64,000 bases of DNA from Schizophyllum amplum (lineage: Eukaryota; Basidiomycota; Agaricomycetes; Agaricales; Schizophyllaceae). Below, piece after piece: positions 1 to 10,307 of the stretch (within the stretch, counting starts at the first letter, position 1; each line of letters begins with the position of its first letter). The stretch is from NCBI GenBank assembly GCA_007026445.1, contig VDMD01000007.1, positions 186,001-250,000 on the forward strand, in the 5' to 3' direction. The notes beneath the pieces were generated by a model that worked only from the letters and a program-made list of their open reading frames with translations, had not been told where the DNA came from and did no database searches. The position numbers and the translations under genes were made by a program.

Positions 1-1
1 T

Positions 2-322
2 CTGCAGTCGGTTGCTCTGTCACCGGACTATCCGAAGGATCAGAGGCTATGGTACAGAGCGTATGGCCTCAGCAAGGCCTTGCCGAAGGGACGTACACGC
101 TATATCTGCAGGATACCGCCGGACGTACGATGGGAGGGCCTTGCGGAAAATGATAGCAAAATCCGACTACCGAACTTCGATGAGCCCGATGCGATCTCTG
201 CGTTCGAGGGCGCGGGGGCGGGCTTTATGCTGGATGCGACATACAAGGATAGAAACCGTGGATACAAGCGAGACAAGAAGAAGAAGGTTAAGAAGGACGG
301 AGTGGTGAGAGTCATGTTCTGA
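2..322 (+). CDS. 3' end of an unknown protein-coding gene (truncated by the window edge)
   Basis: An uninterrupted frame runs from the window edge to a TGA at 320-322. The visible 106 residues include an LWYRAYGLSK stretch, an acidic segment (NFDEPDAISAFEGAG) and a strongly basic end (RDKKKKVKKDG) that could serve as a nuclear or RNA-binding tail. I do not recognise the family. It lies just upstream of the transposon gene on the same strand, so it could be a second gene of that element or an unrelated host gene whose start is outside the window. The composition is amino-acid-like and there is no stop in this frame, but no homology could be confirmed. Confidence 0.4.
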   Translation: MQSVALSPDYPKDQRLWYRAYGLSKALPKGRTRYICRIPPDVRWEGLAENDSKIRLPNFDEPDAISAFEGAGAGFMLDATYKDRNRGYKRDKKKKVKKDGVVRVMF

Positions 323-796
323 TAATCAGCGCATACAGCATAATATTCATCATTTGGTGCAGCCCGCGGTGCCGGTTACGCCCAAGAAAAATACCCCCCA
401 TACCAGCCAGATTGCAGCCAATATTCGAGAGGAGATTGCGGTCACGCGAGCGGAAGGGGAAAAGGGGGCAGAGGTATGATAGGTGTTGGATAGGTGTGCC
501 GGTTGGTCAAAAAGAGGATGTTTGAGGTGGAGCATTGAAGCAAGGATGTGTCTCTGCCCCTTTGCCGTAGTCTTTTGAAGAATTATGCGGGCAAGGCCCA
601 ATGTATGCTATGTCAAATCTCTCTCTCTCGTTAATTGTCCGCTCTTTGTATCTTCGAATTTTGTCCCTACTGATAAAATCTTCACTGTAGAAGATAATAT
701 CAGTGGTCATGCATATTGCCGACCGGATCATTGTTCTCCATTGTTGCCTGTTTTAGGTAATTCACATCTCCGCTTGTGCTTTCATGACTTGCACCT
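323..796. other. Gap between unknown gene and transposon gene
   Basis: About 470 bases with no supported gene. A terminal inverted repeat of the transposon would be expected somewhere here, but I could not find a CACTA-type end that pairs with sequence after 4177. Confidence 0.4.
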
Positions 797-3700
797 ATGC
801 CATCCAAACTCGTTGTCTGTCGCTGTCTTACAGAAGGATGTGGGACTCAAACCTGCGAGTCTTTTGGCCATGTCATCCCAGGCCGCCTTGTTACGTCTCA
901 GCAATTTGCACGCCACCGCCAGCGCGACGAGTCTGCTCAGATACATGCACAATATAATCAGCAGCAGGAGGCACAGGCGCAGGCGGCCAAGCCAGGTAGC
1001 AGTCAGCTTACCACTGAGGCCAAAGAAAGTCATGGAGCTCGGGCAAAGAAGCGCCGTCTGTCACTTTCTGTCCCACCATTGGGCTCTCAGAACGAACCCA
1101 CTCGTCAGTAGCCATCCTCCAGCTGCTCGCAATGCTGACCCTGTAGCAGCTATAGAAATCACTCTGCCTGCATCACAGATCGAGGAGCTCTGTTCCCTAC
1201 TGGCCACCCGGCTGAACAGCGTGGAGGGTGTGAGCCGTCGGACGGGAAACCTCATCCTACGCGGCATCCAGTTCATCATCTCAATGGTTTTGCTGCTAGT
1301 CCATACTGCCCTCCTCTCCTACGGCCTCGCCCTCTCCTTCACCCCGATCAATGTACCCCGCGATTTACGAACAGCCTACGCAAGATGTAGCATCGACCCC
1401 GAGATTACGCGCACCATCTGTTGTCCCGAATGCTTTACGACCTACAGTTCTAGGCCGTTTAGCGAGCGCTGTACCTGGAAGGAATCAAGCTTCACTCGAG
1501 CCTGCAACACGGAGCTATGGACAACCCGCAATACCCCGCACGGGCCAAAGCGCGTACCACGACGGTATTACTCAACACAATCGTTCGACTCCTGGTTGAC
1601 ATTCTTTCTCTCTCGCTGCTCGATTGTGGAGGGTCTCGAGAAAGCGCATGACCAGCATGTCCAGAATCCGTATGTTCATGGCGCCAAGATGCACGACGTC
1701 CAGGATAGTCCTGCGTGGCGAGACCTTCAGGGTGTTGGGAGTACTCCGTTTGACCTCGTCTTTGGCATATACATTGATTGGTTCAATCCTTTCACCAACA
1801 AAATTGCCGGTACGCACTTGACAGATATCTGCGGGTCTAGCAATACTTAATCTATTGTGAATTAGGAAAAGTCGTATCTTGTGGCGCAATTGTCCTCTAC
1901 TGCTTGAACCTTCCCCCGCACCTTCGCTATCGCCCCGAAAATGTCTTCATTGCTGGCATGACCCCTCCACCCCATTCTCCATCCTTCGTCACAATCGCCC
2001 ACATCCTCGACCCCATCTTCGAATCAATTCTGCGATACAATGCCCCTGGAAAACACGTGCCAGTGTACGGACATCAGGCCCCTCAAGTTGTCACGGTGCG
2101 CGCTATCCCGCTTATAGCGGATCTCCAGGCCAGTCGAAAAGTCAGCGGCTATGTTTCACACAGCGCACACCTCTTCTGCTCCTTCTGCCTATGTCATTCT
2201 GGCGACGTGGAGAGCTTAGATGACCATCCTGCGCGAGACGCCGAGACCGTCTGCGCTGAGGCAAACGACTGGTACACTGCAACAACGAAAACGGAACGCA
2301 AAGAGCTGGCGACACGAAATGGCGTGCGTTGGACACCGATGTTCCGACTGCCTTACTATAATCCCGTCCGGCATGTTATCCTTGGGTTCATGCACAACTG
2401 GCTGGAAGGCATTCTCCAGCATCACCTTCGCGACCTTTTCGGCATAGGTCGGGATGAGATGGCGGCCGCAAAGGCGAAGGGCAGGGATAGCTCGACCGTT
2501 GTGGACAAGGATGAGCAGTGGACAGAATCGGATGCTGCAGAGTCTGCCGAGGAGCTGGACGATCTGGCCCACGAATCCGCCGAGTTCGCCGCTGCACTGG
2601 CTAGCACCACAGATCGTATGCACGCAATAAACCTCCACGCAATGGATGTTGACTCACTGTCCACCTCATCACATTCCACCACTCGACCCGCCGCTATCCG
2701 CTCATCAACGGCGCCTTCGGAGCCTGTATCATCATCATCTACGCTGTCCTCCTCTGGACTCCCTCATCTATACGACTCCTCGGATGATGATGCAGACGAT
2801 GACGATTACGGTGACTGGATGAGAAGCTTGCCACCACCACTTTCCTCCGACGTAAAACCATTCGCATTCTCTAAAGATGAACTCGCGCAAGTTCGGGGCA
2901 CCATCGCGTCGGTATGGCTTCCACCATGGGTTGAGCGGCCACCTACAAACCTTGGAGAGTCCAGTCACGGCAAGCTGAAAGCTCGGACCTACCTCACACT
3001 CTTCTCCGCCATACTCCCTCTCAAGCTCCCAGATTTTTGGTGGAACACCGATGACCCGTTCAAGTCGCGCATGTTCCGCAACTTCTGTGATCTTGTTGCA
3101 GCTACCAACATACAGGCCTCCTTCACGACTTCGAATGCGCAGGCCGATGCGTACACAGCTCACTACCGCCGTTATCGTGCCACCCTTCCTACCCTGTTCT
3201 CAAATCACCACTCCAAACCCAACCACCATTACGCAATGCACTCTGGCACTTCTATGCTCAAGTACTGGGGACCACTACCGGCACTTAGCGAATTTCCCGG
3301 AGAACGAATGAACGGAATGCTGCAGCGGATTAAAACAAACAACCATCAATGTGAGTTCCCCTGTTGCCTTTGTGCTGCACCTTTGCTGACCAAGTCTTCA
3401 GCTGAACTTGACCTCACCATGATGCGCCAAATGTGCCGTCGCGGACGCTTGACAGCGCTTCTACACGACAGGACAGACAACGAGTCTTTACAGCAACTAC
3501 TCAAGATTCTGGAAGGCGAAGGCGAAGATTCTCCCACTAAATCACTAGACACCGACACGACGTCAGCCTCCATCCCAACACACACTCTCGACGCCAACGC
3601 CATCACACAATTCCTGCGCAAGGCGCCCCAGTTGCCTGTTGTGGAATACAACGCGCTGCTCCAGTATCTGCTCTCCACCGGCAGACAGTACCGCTCGGCC

Positions 3701-4200
3701 TATGTCGATGCTCCCACTCATTACAATCATCCTGTTCTCCACAAGCGCGCCGAACACCTGAAATCGATCAAGCTGGATGATCCTGCTAGAGGTGACGGAA
3801 AGTCCTACAGCTGCTATAGCTCCCATCAGTCGGGAAGCGCGATCCAGTTCTTCAACCCATCCACCAATCAGTTGGACACTGGCTACATTCAGCACATCTG
3901 GCGCGTCCTCCTTCATAATACTCTCCACACGTTTATTGGCATACAACCACATCTCCCACTATCTCAGGCGGAGGAGGAGCTCGGCCCATACATTCACAAT
4001 CCCGAACTGCAGTGCCGCCTCGTTGATCAAGCCCCATCGTACACCGTTGTAGTGGCTGAGCCATCGCACATCATCACCCATATCTCGGTGGCAGCCAAGC
4101 CGGAGGGACTGTTTGGCATTCCGCGGCCTACACTAGCAGTATGCTGGGCAATGGGCAGGAATCGTAGGACTGTATGACATAGATTGTCGTACTAGTGGTA
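740..4200 (+). mobile_element. CACTA-like DNA transposon, ends not resolved
   Basis: The extent is set by the coding region only. The element class follows from the protein signatures. Just after the stop there is a short tandem, gtactagtg twice (about 4190-4205), but no terminal inverted repeat pairing with the upstream side and no target-site duplication were found by eye. Confidence 0.55.
797..4177 (+). CDS. CACTA/EnSpm-like transposon protein (basidiomycete TNP2-type)
   Basis: The protein is recognised from segments typical of basidiomycete CACTA-like elements. These are a Cys-rich start near 797 (CRCLTEGCGTQTC), a CCPECFTTY cysteine pair near 1418, a DLVFGIYIDWFNPF block near 1750, then GAIVLYCLNLPPHLRYRPEN near 1885-1930, and a SHSAHLFCSFC cysteine motif near 2155. 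An intron at 1810-1865 restores the frame between the last two exons (NKIAG|KVVSCG). The frame from 1866 is then open to 4177, although a small intron near 3351-3401 is also likely. The 3' part contains long Ser/Asp-rich low-complexity stretches. The product would be the transposase or an accessory protein acting on the element's own ends. The exact start and first introns are uncertain. The coding region shows no obvious disabling stop in its 3' two thirds, so it may be young. Confidence 0.78.
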
Positions 4201-4348
4201 CTAGTGGGACTTTACGCCGGGACTTACGCGACCAGCCCCACCAAAGAATGAAGTGCACAACGGCAACGAAGGCTGCCATAATTATTTTGACTGCAGCAAA
4301 AGCATGATTATATGGGTGGGATATGATAAAAACTAAGAAACTCGACAA

Positions 4349-6793
4349 TTATCGCTTCCGCCCCGACCCCCGACCTCGTGAAGCAACCTTTGTCGTCCGC
4401 GCTGTCCCACCATTCGCCTTTGCCTTCTTCGCAATAGGACCACGCACGGCTTGCTCACCTTCAGGAAGGAACTCTTCATCAGTAATCTCCGCCTCTGCCT
4501 CCTCGACCTCGTCCTCAGAGTCTTCCGGCTCGAACTCCTCGTCCGTTCCGGCCAGTGCTTCGTCAGCATCTTCCTCCTCCTCCTTTGCATCTACTTCCTT
4601 GCCGTCCTTGACGTACAGTGTCTTGTACAACCGTGAGTGTTGTGATGGCGACAAGACGGTAGTGATGGGTGCCTTGCGCAAACCCTTGCCCGCTTTCGTC
4701 TTGGGCGGACGGCCAATGCGAGCCTTGGCTGGCTCTTCCGAGGCGCGATGCGCATGAGCAGCTTGACAGAAAGTCACGTAGCTGTATGGACCGAGGGTAC
4801 TGTCGCGCTTCACGTGGCTGATGTCGAAGTTCGGATGAAAAACTTCCTGTATTATGATGAGAGAGAGGCGCAGATCGTCGATTTATACGTACCTCGTACG
4901 TAGCCCAAGTATCCGCTGGTGCGGCAATGAACGGAGTCCAATGACGCTTGCCACCGACCTTGACAGCGTACATGGCCAACTGAACTGTGAGGCTTTTGTT
5001 CTGTACCTCTAATGGCTGGTCCGGCATAGCGCGTGCAATAGGCTTGAATTTCTCGCCCAGAGCAGGTGCTGAAGATAGATTAATATAAGACGGTAACAGA
5101 ACAGAACGGGTGTCGTTCACGTACCTGTTGCCGTCCCATTGGGACGCATCTTGTAAAGCCGGATAATTAGTCCGAAGGCGACGGCTTGCGCAAGCCAATC
5201 CCGGTCAGCGCTGAAGTGATCGCGCTTGTAAGCAAGGATGTTGGGCATGTAGCGCTTGTGGCCCGACTCGTTGAAGTAGTAAGGGTCGTTGCGCGAAAGC
5301 CGCGGCAATTGCTGAGTATCAATAAACTTCTTGATCGCAAGCGCGCGATCATGAAGGGCCTGGCACAATCGGCGCCAAAGGTCGTCATCTTTGAAGACCT
5401 GGATGGGGTTAGCAAACAAGCAACATGAGATAGAATATGCTCACCTCGCGCGCGGGCTGCATGGCAGGTATGAAACCCCAGACAAGAGCGTCAGTTCCCT
5501 CCTGCGCGCCGAATCCATTGCACGCATGCTGAGCTTGAGTGAGCGCCATGAAGATTGTTCGCGTCTTGTTATGCGGCTTTCTAATCTCGGAACGACGCCA
5601 GAACTCCAAAGCGCGGTAGGTCGCGCCGAGCTCCTGTGGGAATGTGGGACCATGCCACAGACCCCACAGGCGCCTGAAAGTCTAGGTCATCGTTAGCCTT
5701 ATGTTTAAGGAATACAGAAAACACGTACCGGCGAGCCAGGAGTCATATCATATGCAGTGAGTGGGTGTCGAAGGCGATGGATGTGGAAAGTGATGAGGCA
5801 GTTATGATCCACGAAAAGCTGGGTACGATGGGGACGGACAATAGCAGCGATGATAGAGACTAAGAACTCGCGATCCTCCAGGCCTTTCGGATGATACTTT
5901 GGCGGTACGACGAAGGCTTTACACTTCGCCGCATTCGGGCGTATGACTGGAGGGATCGAGATGATATCCTCGTACTGTGCAGTCGGACAGCCAAAAGTAT
6001 GCCCTTCGGTGTGGAAATGGACCCGAATAAGCCACTGCACGAACCCCAACATTAGCTCAGAGTCTACCCTGAGATACGACATGGCACTCACGTAAGTCTG
6101 AGTGACATCGTTCGCGATATATAAGTTGATCTCCTTGCCACGATTGAAGGCATAGGTATGACCTTCGATCTTGAGGCGGTTGGCAACCACCTCGGGACGC
6201 ATCCCATGGAGACCCTGGATTTCGTATTCCTACAGGATAAATTGTAATGTCAGCTCGAAACTGTAAAGATGAGAAAGCGCGCGTACATTCATAAGGGCCT
6301 TATATTGAGCACTGAGCTTGGCCTTCACATCTGGCATCTGAAAGTACACCTAGAGAATGACGGACAGCGGCGTGAGAATGCAACACCAGACTGTAGAGTA
6401 AGATGAACAGACGTACCGCACGTCGCGCAGAGACGCAGCGGTCACATTCTTGTGGTATAGGGTATCTCTCAGGAGGGTTCGAGCGCGGCCTGACCGCAGT
6501 CTCGGCCTTCGGAGTGGCGGCGTATAAGTCATCAAATGGTAGGGGATGGTGGAAAGTGATTGTGTGGCGTATACCGTTATGGTCAGCAACACAGTCTTCT
6601 TGAACGCAAAAACGACCTGAAAGGAACTCAGACTCATTCATATACCCAGGATGCAGATATACGTGCCATATTGCGATGGGGATGCTGCAGGTTCGGCCTT
6701 CCCAGCAGCGTCCTTTCCTGGTGACTGACCGATCCAGTAATTGATTTCGCCCTTTGGCCCTCCATTCTTATGAGCATTAGCTGACTCAGGCAT
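4349..6793 (-). CDS. Unknown intron-rich protein with AT-hook and acidic C-terminus
   Basis: At least eight exons can be chained. Recognisable pieces, 5' to 3', are RYPIPQECDRCVSARRA joined in phase to VYFQMPDVKAKLSAQYK (near 6416/6340), KIEGHTYAFNRGKEINLY (near 6150), VPPKYHPKGLEDREFL (near 5900), RALEFWRRSEIRKPHNK (near 5600), DDLWRRLCQALHDRAL (near 5370) and GPYSYVTFCQAAHAHR (near 4790). The last exon (4349-4813) carries an AT-hook-like IGRPPKTKAGKG and a long Glu/Asp-rich tail, ending in a Gly/Arg-rich GRGSGRKR. This points to a nuclear, DNA- or chromatin-associated protein, but I do not recognise the family. It converges on the transposon gene, with its stop about 170 bp from the transposon stop. 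The 5' end is uncertain; 6793 is the first good upstream ATG in a plausible exon. Confidence 0.5.
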
Positions 6794-7194
6794 GAGCAAG
6801 CGGGAGGAAGGAAGGAAGCAGCCAGCAACGGAGGAAGGAGAGGCGCGGTCAAGGAGCGCGAAAAGCAATGGCGCGCGCGATTTATTTACTCGTATTTGTC
6901 TAATAACGTGACTGCGGACTTTCGCTTCGACTGCGGACCTTCGCCGCGCGTGCCACACGCTCACCGCTCCTTGCAGTAACCTCGCGTTTGCCTTGCTTGT
7001 AAGGTGCTTCAGGACAACAGTGAGGTCTTAATCACCACACCGTCGTTGTGGTCCTGGACCTTGCCCCCTGTGAGAAGGGGGGAGAGGGTGAGAGCAATGA
7101 GGCAAGAGGGCAGAGAAGGCGGAGCCAGACACAGTGAGAGATGAAGACCTGAGGGCGAGCCGGTCCACAAAGACGCGTCGAGCAATCAATTTCA
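6794..7194. other. Gap 5' of the unknown AT-hook gene; decayed flank of the inverted duplication
   Basis: No gene is supported. The last 150 or so bases before 7195 still resemble, with gaps, the sequence just beyond the matching end of the second copy (19001-19110), for example a shared agccggtcca, so the original duplication was longer than the well-preserved part. Confidence 0.45.
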
Positions 7195-8940
7195 AAAAAC
7201 GTAATTGATTTCATAAGTCGCGTGCTTGGACCTCTAGCAGATTGCCGAAAGGAGAAGCATGCGAGGACAAACACAACAACACCGTGCACGCACCCAAACT
7301 GGTTGTCTGCAGCCGCACTCGCCATCTCAAGGACCGGTGGATGGCTGCGCGTCGCCGACTTGCTGCGTACCATCGCCACCGCCACCCACACTGGCGTCGG
7401 TGCCGCCCACGTTACCCAAGAACTCGCCGAGGTTGCCCATGTCGGTAAAGTCCATCATCGGCATGCCGTTCATGGCCCCCATGTCGAAAGATTCGTTCCC
7501 AAAGTCAATGCCCGCGTTCTGACCGCCGTCCCCCAGTGCCCCAGAGTCGCCGAAGAGGTCGTCCGCGGTGCCCTCCGTGCCTGTACCCTCGCCTGATTGG
7601 AATTGCGCGAGGAGCGACGCCGGGGAGGGCTCGTTGTCGTCCTTCTGCGTGCCTTCGAGCGCGCTGAAATCGAACATGGCCGTGTCCTGTTGACTTTGCT
7701 GTTGCATCTGTCCGCCGTCGGCCTTCGCGCCAGCGCCCTCCGCGCCATGAAAGATGTTCATGCCCATGTCCATGTCCATCGGCATGTCGAGCTGCATGCC
7801 CTCCATGCTTTCGAGGTCAAGCTCAATGGGCTTCTCTGCTGAGCCGCCCACGTCGCCTGGACCCGGTACGTTCAGATCGTCGCCCGTCAGGTCGATCGCG
7901 CCCATCGAGGGTGGCGGTGGGGGACCCATTTGACCGGGCGGTGCGCCCATCTGCGCAGACGGTGGCCCTCCCATGGCGGCGGAGAGCGGGGCCTGGGAGG
8001 GGTCGGACGAAGATGAAGTGAGTGCGGCCATGATGTCGTTCGCGTACTCCGCCGTGCTCATGGGGCGCGCGGACTTGGGCGCGAGCGTCACTGGCGAGGA
8101 GAGCCCGCTGGCGAGTCCGAGGATATCATCTGCGGGGCCACGGACGGAGGATAGGTCGAGCTTGTGCGGGAAGGGCGCGCGGTTGAGGGAGGACAAGGAG
8201 ATGGTCGAGCCGCGGCGGGCAGAAGAATTGGTGGGGACAACCGGGCTGGTGGCGGGCGTGGTGGTGTTTGCTACGGGTGGCAGCTGTGGGTCGATGCTCA
8301 TGGGGGAGGAGGGCGCAGTGGCTTGCGCCTTCGCTATTCGGCGCTCTTCCTCCGTGAGCTCTTGCTGCAGCACGGCAATGGCGCGTAGCTGGGCGGCGCA
8401 GTGAACCGTCAGGATAATTCCCAAAAATGAGAGAATGATACGGACGAGGCGGGACTCGATGTGGTCGCATAGCTGGTCGTATTTCGCGACCTGGGTCCCG
8501 AGCGCCGCCGTGAGCGAGCGCGGCGGGTTCTGCGCGTGCTTGTCGACGCCCCTGCCGAACGTCCGTCAGTTCCAACCATTGTCTGAGTGCTGGTGGACCC
8601 ACAAGCGTCGCGCGTCGGCGAAGAACTTGTATATCTGCGCTGCCTTTACCGCAGAAGTCTGCCGGCCTGCGATTGAGTTCGTCGAGCGTTGACAGCCTCA
8701 GGCAACAAGGCGGACCTTGAGACAGCCCGCCATCGCTGCGGCCTCGGGCACCAGGATTGCTGTGGGCTGGGGCGGGGGTGGCATATCGGCCGTGGACGGC
8801 TTGCGCTCGCCATCCAGTTTCTTGGGCGGCAACGGGCGTGGTTTGGGGGGCATTCTGCGCGGCGGGAGGAGGCAAACAATGGATTCACGGCTTGTCTCAC
8901 GCCATCACCATCTCATCTTGTTACCGCAGTGTTACCCTCG
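7195..8940 (-). repeat. Inverted gene duplication, arm 1
   Basis: Read on the minus strand, this block matches 17266-19000 on the plus strand almost base for base. One boundary lies at the shared aaaacgtaattgatttcat, the other at gttaccctcg, where this copy has an 11-base extra piece (gcagtgttacc). Beyond both boundaries similarity continues but is much weaker. The spacer to arm 2 is about 8.3 kb. Confidence 0.92.
7327..8853 (-). CDS. Unknown acidic protein with SUMO-interacting-like motif, copy 1
   Basis: This is the minus-strand twin of the gene at 17342. Four exons are inferred: a start exon with a Pro/Lys-rich MPPKPRPLPPKKLDGERKPS, a second with TSAVKAAQIYKFFADARRL, a third with LTAALGTQVAKYDQLCDHI, and a long last exon opening with LRAIAVLQQELTEEERR. 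The helical region up to about residue 130 could be a small alpha-helical domain. The rest, to about residue 455, is low complexity: Ser/Pro-rich, then Gly/Met/Asp-rich. An AIDLTGDDLNV segment fits a SUMO-interacting motif followed by acidic residues. Composition suggests a nuclear protein of a transcription-cofactor type, but this is inference. Five residue changes were seen relative to copy 2, none disabling. Confidence 0.72.
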
Positions 8941-10307
8941 TACCTGAGGCTGCTGGGATCTCGCTCTGGCACGCCCTCGAGTCCTCAGCGCCTCAGCTCG
9001 GACTCGCTATACTTCCTCACAACAAAAAACAAACTGTACTCCTCGACTGGTACGGAAGCCCCGCCTCCCCGTCTTCAAGTTTTCGCACCTGTCCTGTGTG
9101 GTCCTCCTGCCATCCAAGAACCCCGAATCCCTTCTGCATGCCTGACTTCCATCGCCTATCCTCCGCCACTTCCGTCTCGAGTTGCTGTCGTACGTCGCCG
9201 GCGTGTCAATCACGCTGACACGGGGTGATGTCTGCACTCGTGGCGCCCAGTACTCCATCCATGCCCTCAAGGCTGTACGCGTGAAGACAGCTGGTACTTG
9301 AGAAGTAAATCCCGAAGAATGTAGCACGCAGCTCTCGGAGAGCGACTAGGTGCGTCTCAATTGTAGCTCCTTGCAATGGGGAAGCTACATAATGCTTGCG
9401 TCGCAGTCGTTTCCGACGTTGCGCAGTTCCTTCCATAACGTCAGCCTCAGAATCAGCACGGTACGGGAGCGTGTACCGCTTGTGCTCAGAGACGCGCTAC
9501 CAAGGAAGCTGGACATGCACAAGGGCGCCAGGAAGGTTGCTACGCGACGCAAACGCAACGCGATGCTCAAATTATTGCTCCTATTCCTGCGCAAGCACGG
9601 CGAGAAATGACTCAGGCGTGCGCATGGAACCTGGACAGAGGAGAGCGCTGAGTGTGCAGACGTCGAGGTACTGACCAGAGTTGGAAAATGACCTTGACAT
9701 GTAACTAGAGCAGTATGCAATAATGTTTATAACCCAAACACCCCACTTGGAGGGTATCTTGCAGTGTTCTTCGAACACTTCCAAATACTTACTCTCTCAA
9801 TGAGCGCTGAGCAGGCGCCACATTCGGCCAACTCCCAACATGTTCTATCCAGACGTTCTAGCCAGATCCTCAGCATTCTGCGGTTCTGTAGCTCTCCCTA
9901 AGCAGTACGTCGCCTTCGCTCTCCAAGCTTGTCAAGCTTTACCATTTTTCAGACTGCAGATGCATGTACGAGCCTCCCACCCGAGATCGCTTCTGTCAGA
10001 CCATGGCCGAGCATAAATCGATAGTATGTGTATATACAGTGTCTTTGAAGTTCGACAGCTTGGGATAGTAGTAAGTATTTACAGAGCCACTATGAAGTCC
10101 GATGCTATAGCAGCAGGTACAAGAAGGATGCAGCGTGGTACATATGAATATTTTACACAAAACGCAGTGTTACATGCACACAACACTATCCAATGAGTGA
10201 TCGACCGAAAAGGAACGCATCTACAGAGCATGATAGTACACCAAACCCACAAAGCAAGCCACATCCAAAAACGGACTGGGGCGCAGCCCCCTTCCGAGAC
10301 CCTCGAG
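8941..10307. other. Intergenic region upstream of copy 1
   Basis: No supported gene. The first roughly 250 bases contain the divergent continuation of the inverted duplication (compare 17020-17265). The rest, including the 3' flank of the ankyrin gene, is AT-richer and holds only short unconvincing frames. Confidence 0.5.

Noticed and set aside
585..1850. 421-codon open frame on the plus strand starting before the transposon gene
   Set aside because: It mixes non-coding sequence and parts of transposon exons. Only its 3' part (about 1395-1809) matches the transposon protein. The whole frame is not one gene.
4190..4210. gtactagtg tandem after the transposon stop as the element's terminal repeat
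   Set aside because: No matching inverted copy upstream of the gene; too short to call.
7973..8404. Long antisense frame present in both copies of the duplicated gene (also 17791-18222)
   Set aside because: It is conserved only because the sense strand is duplicated. Composition is that of a shadow of the Ser/Pro-rich exon.
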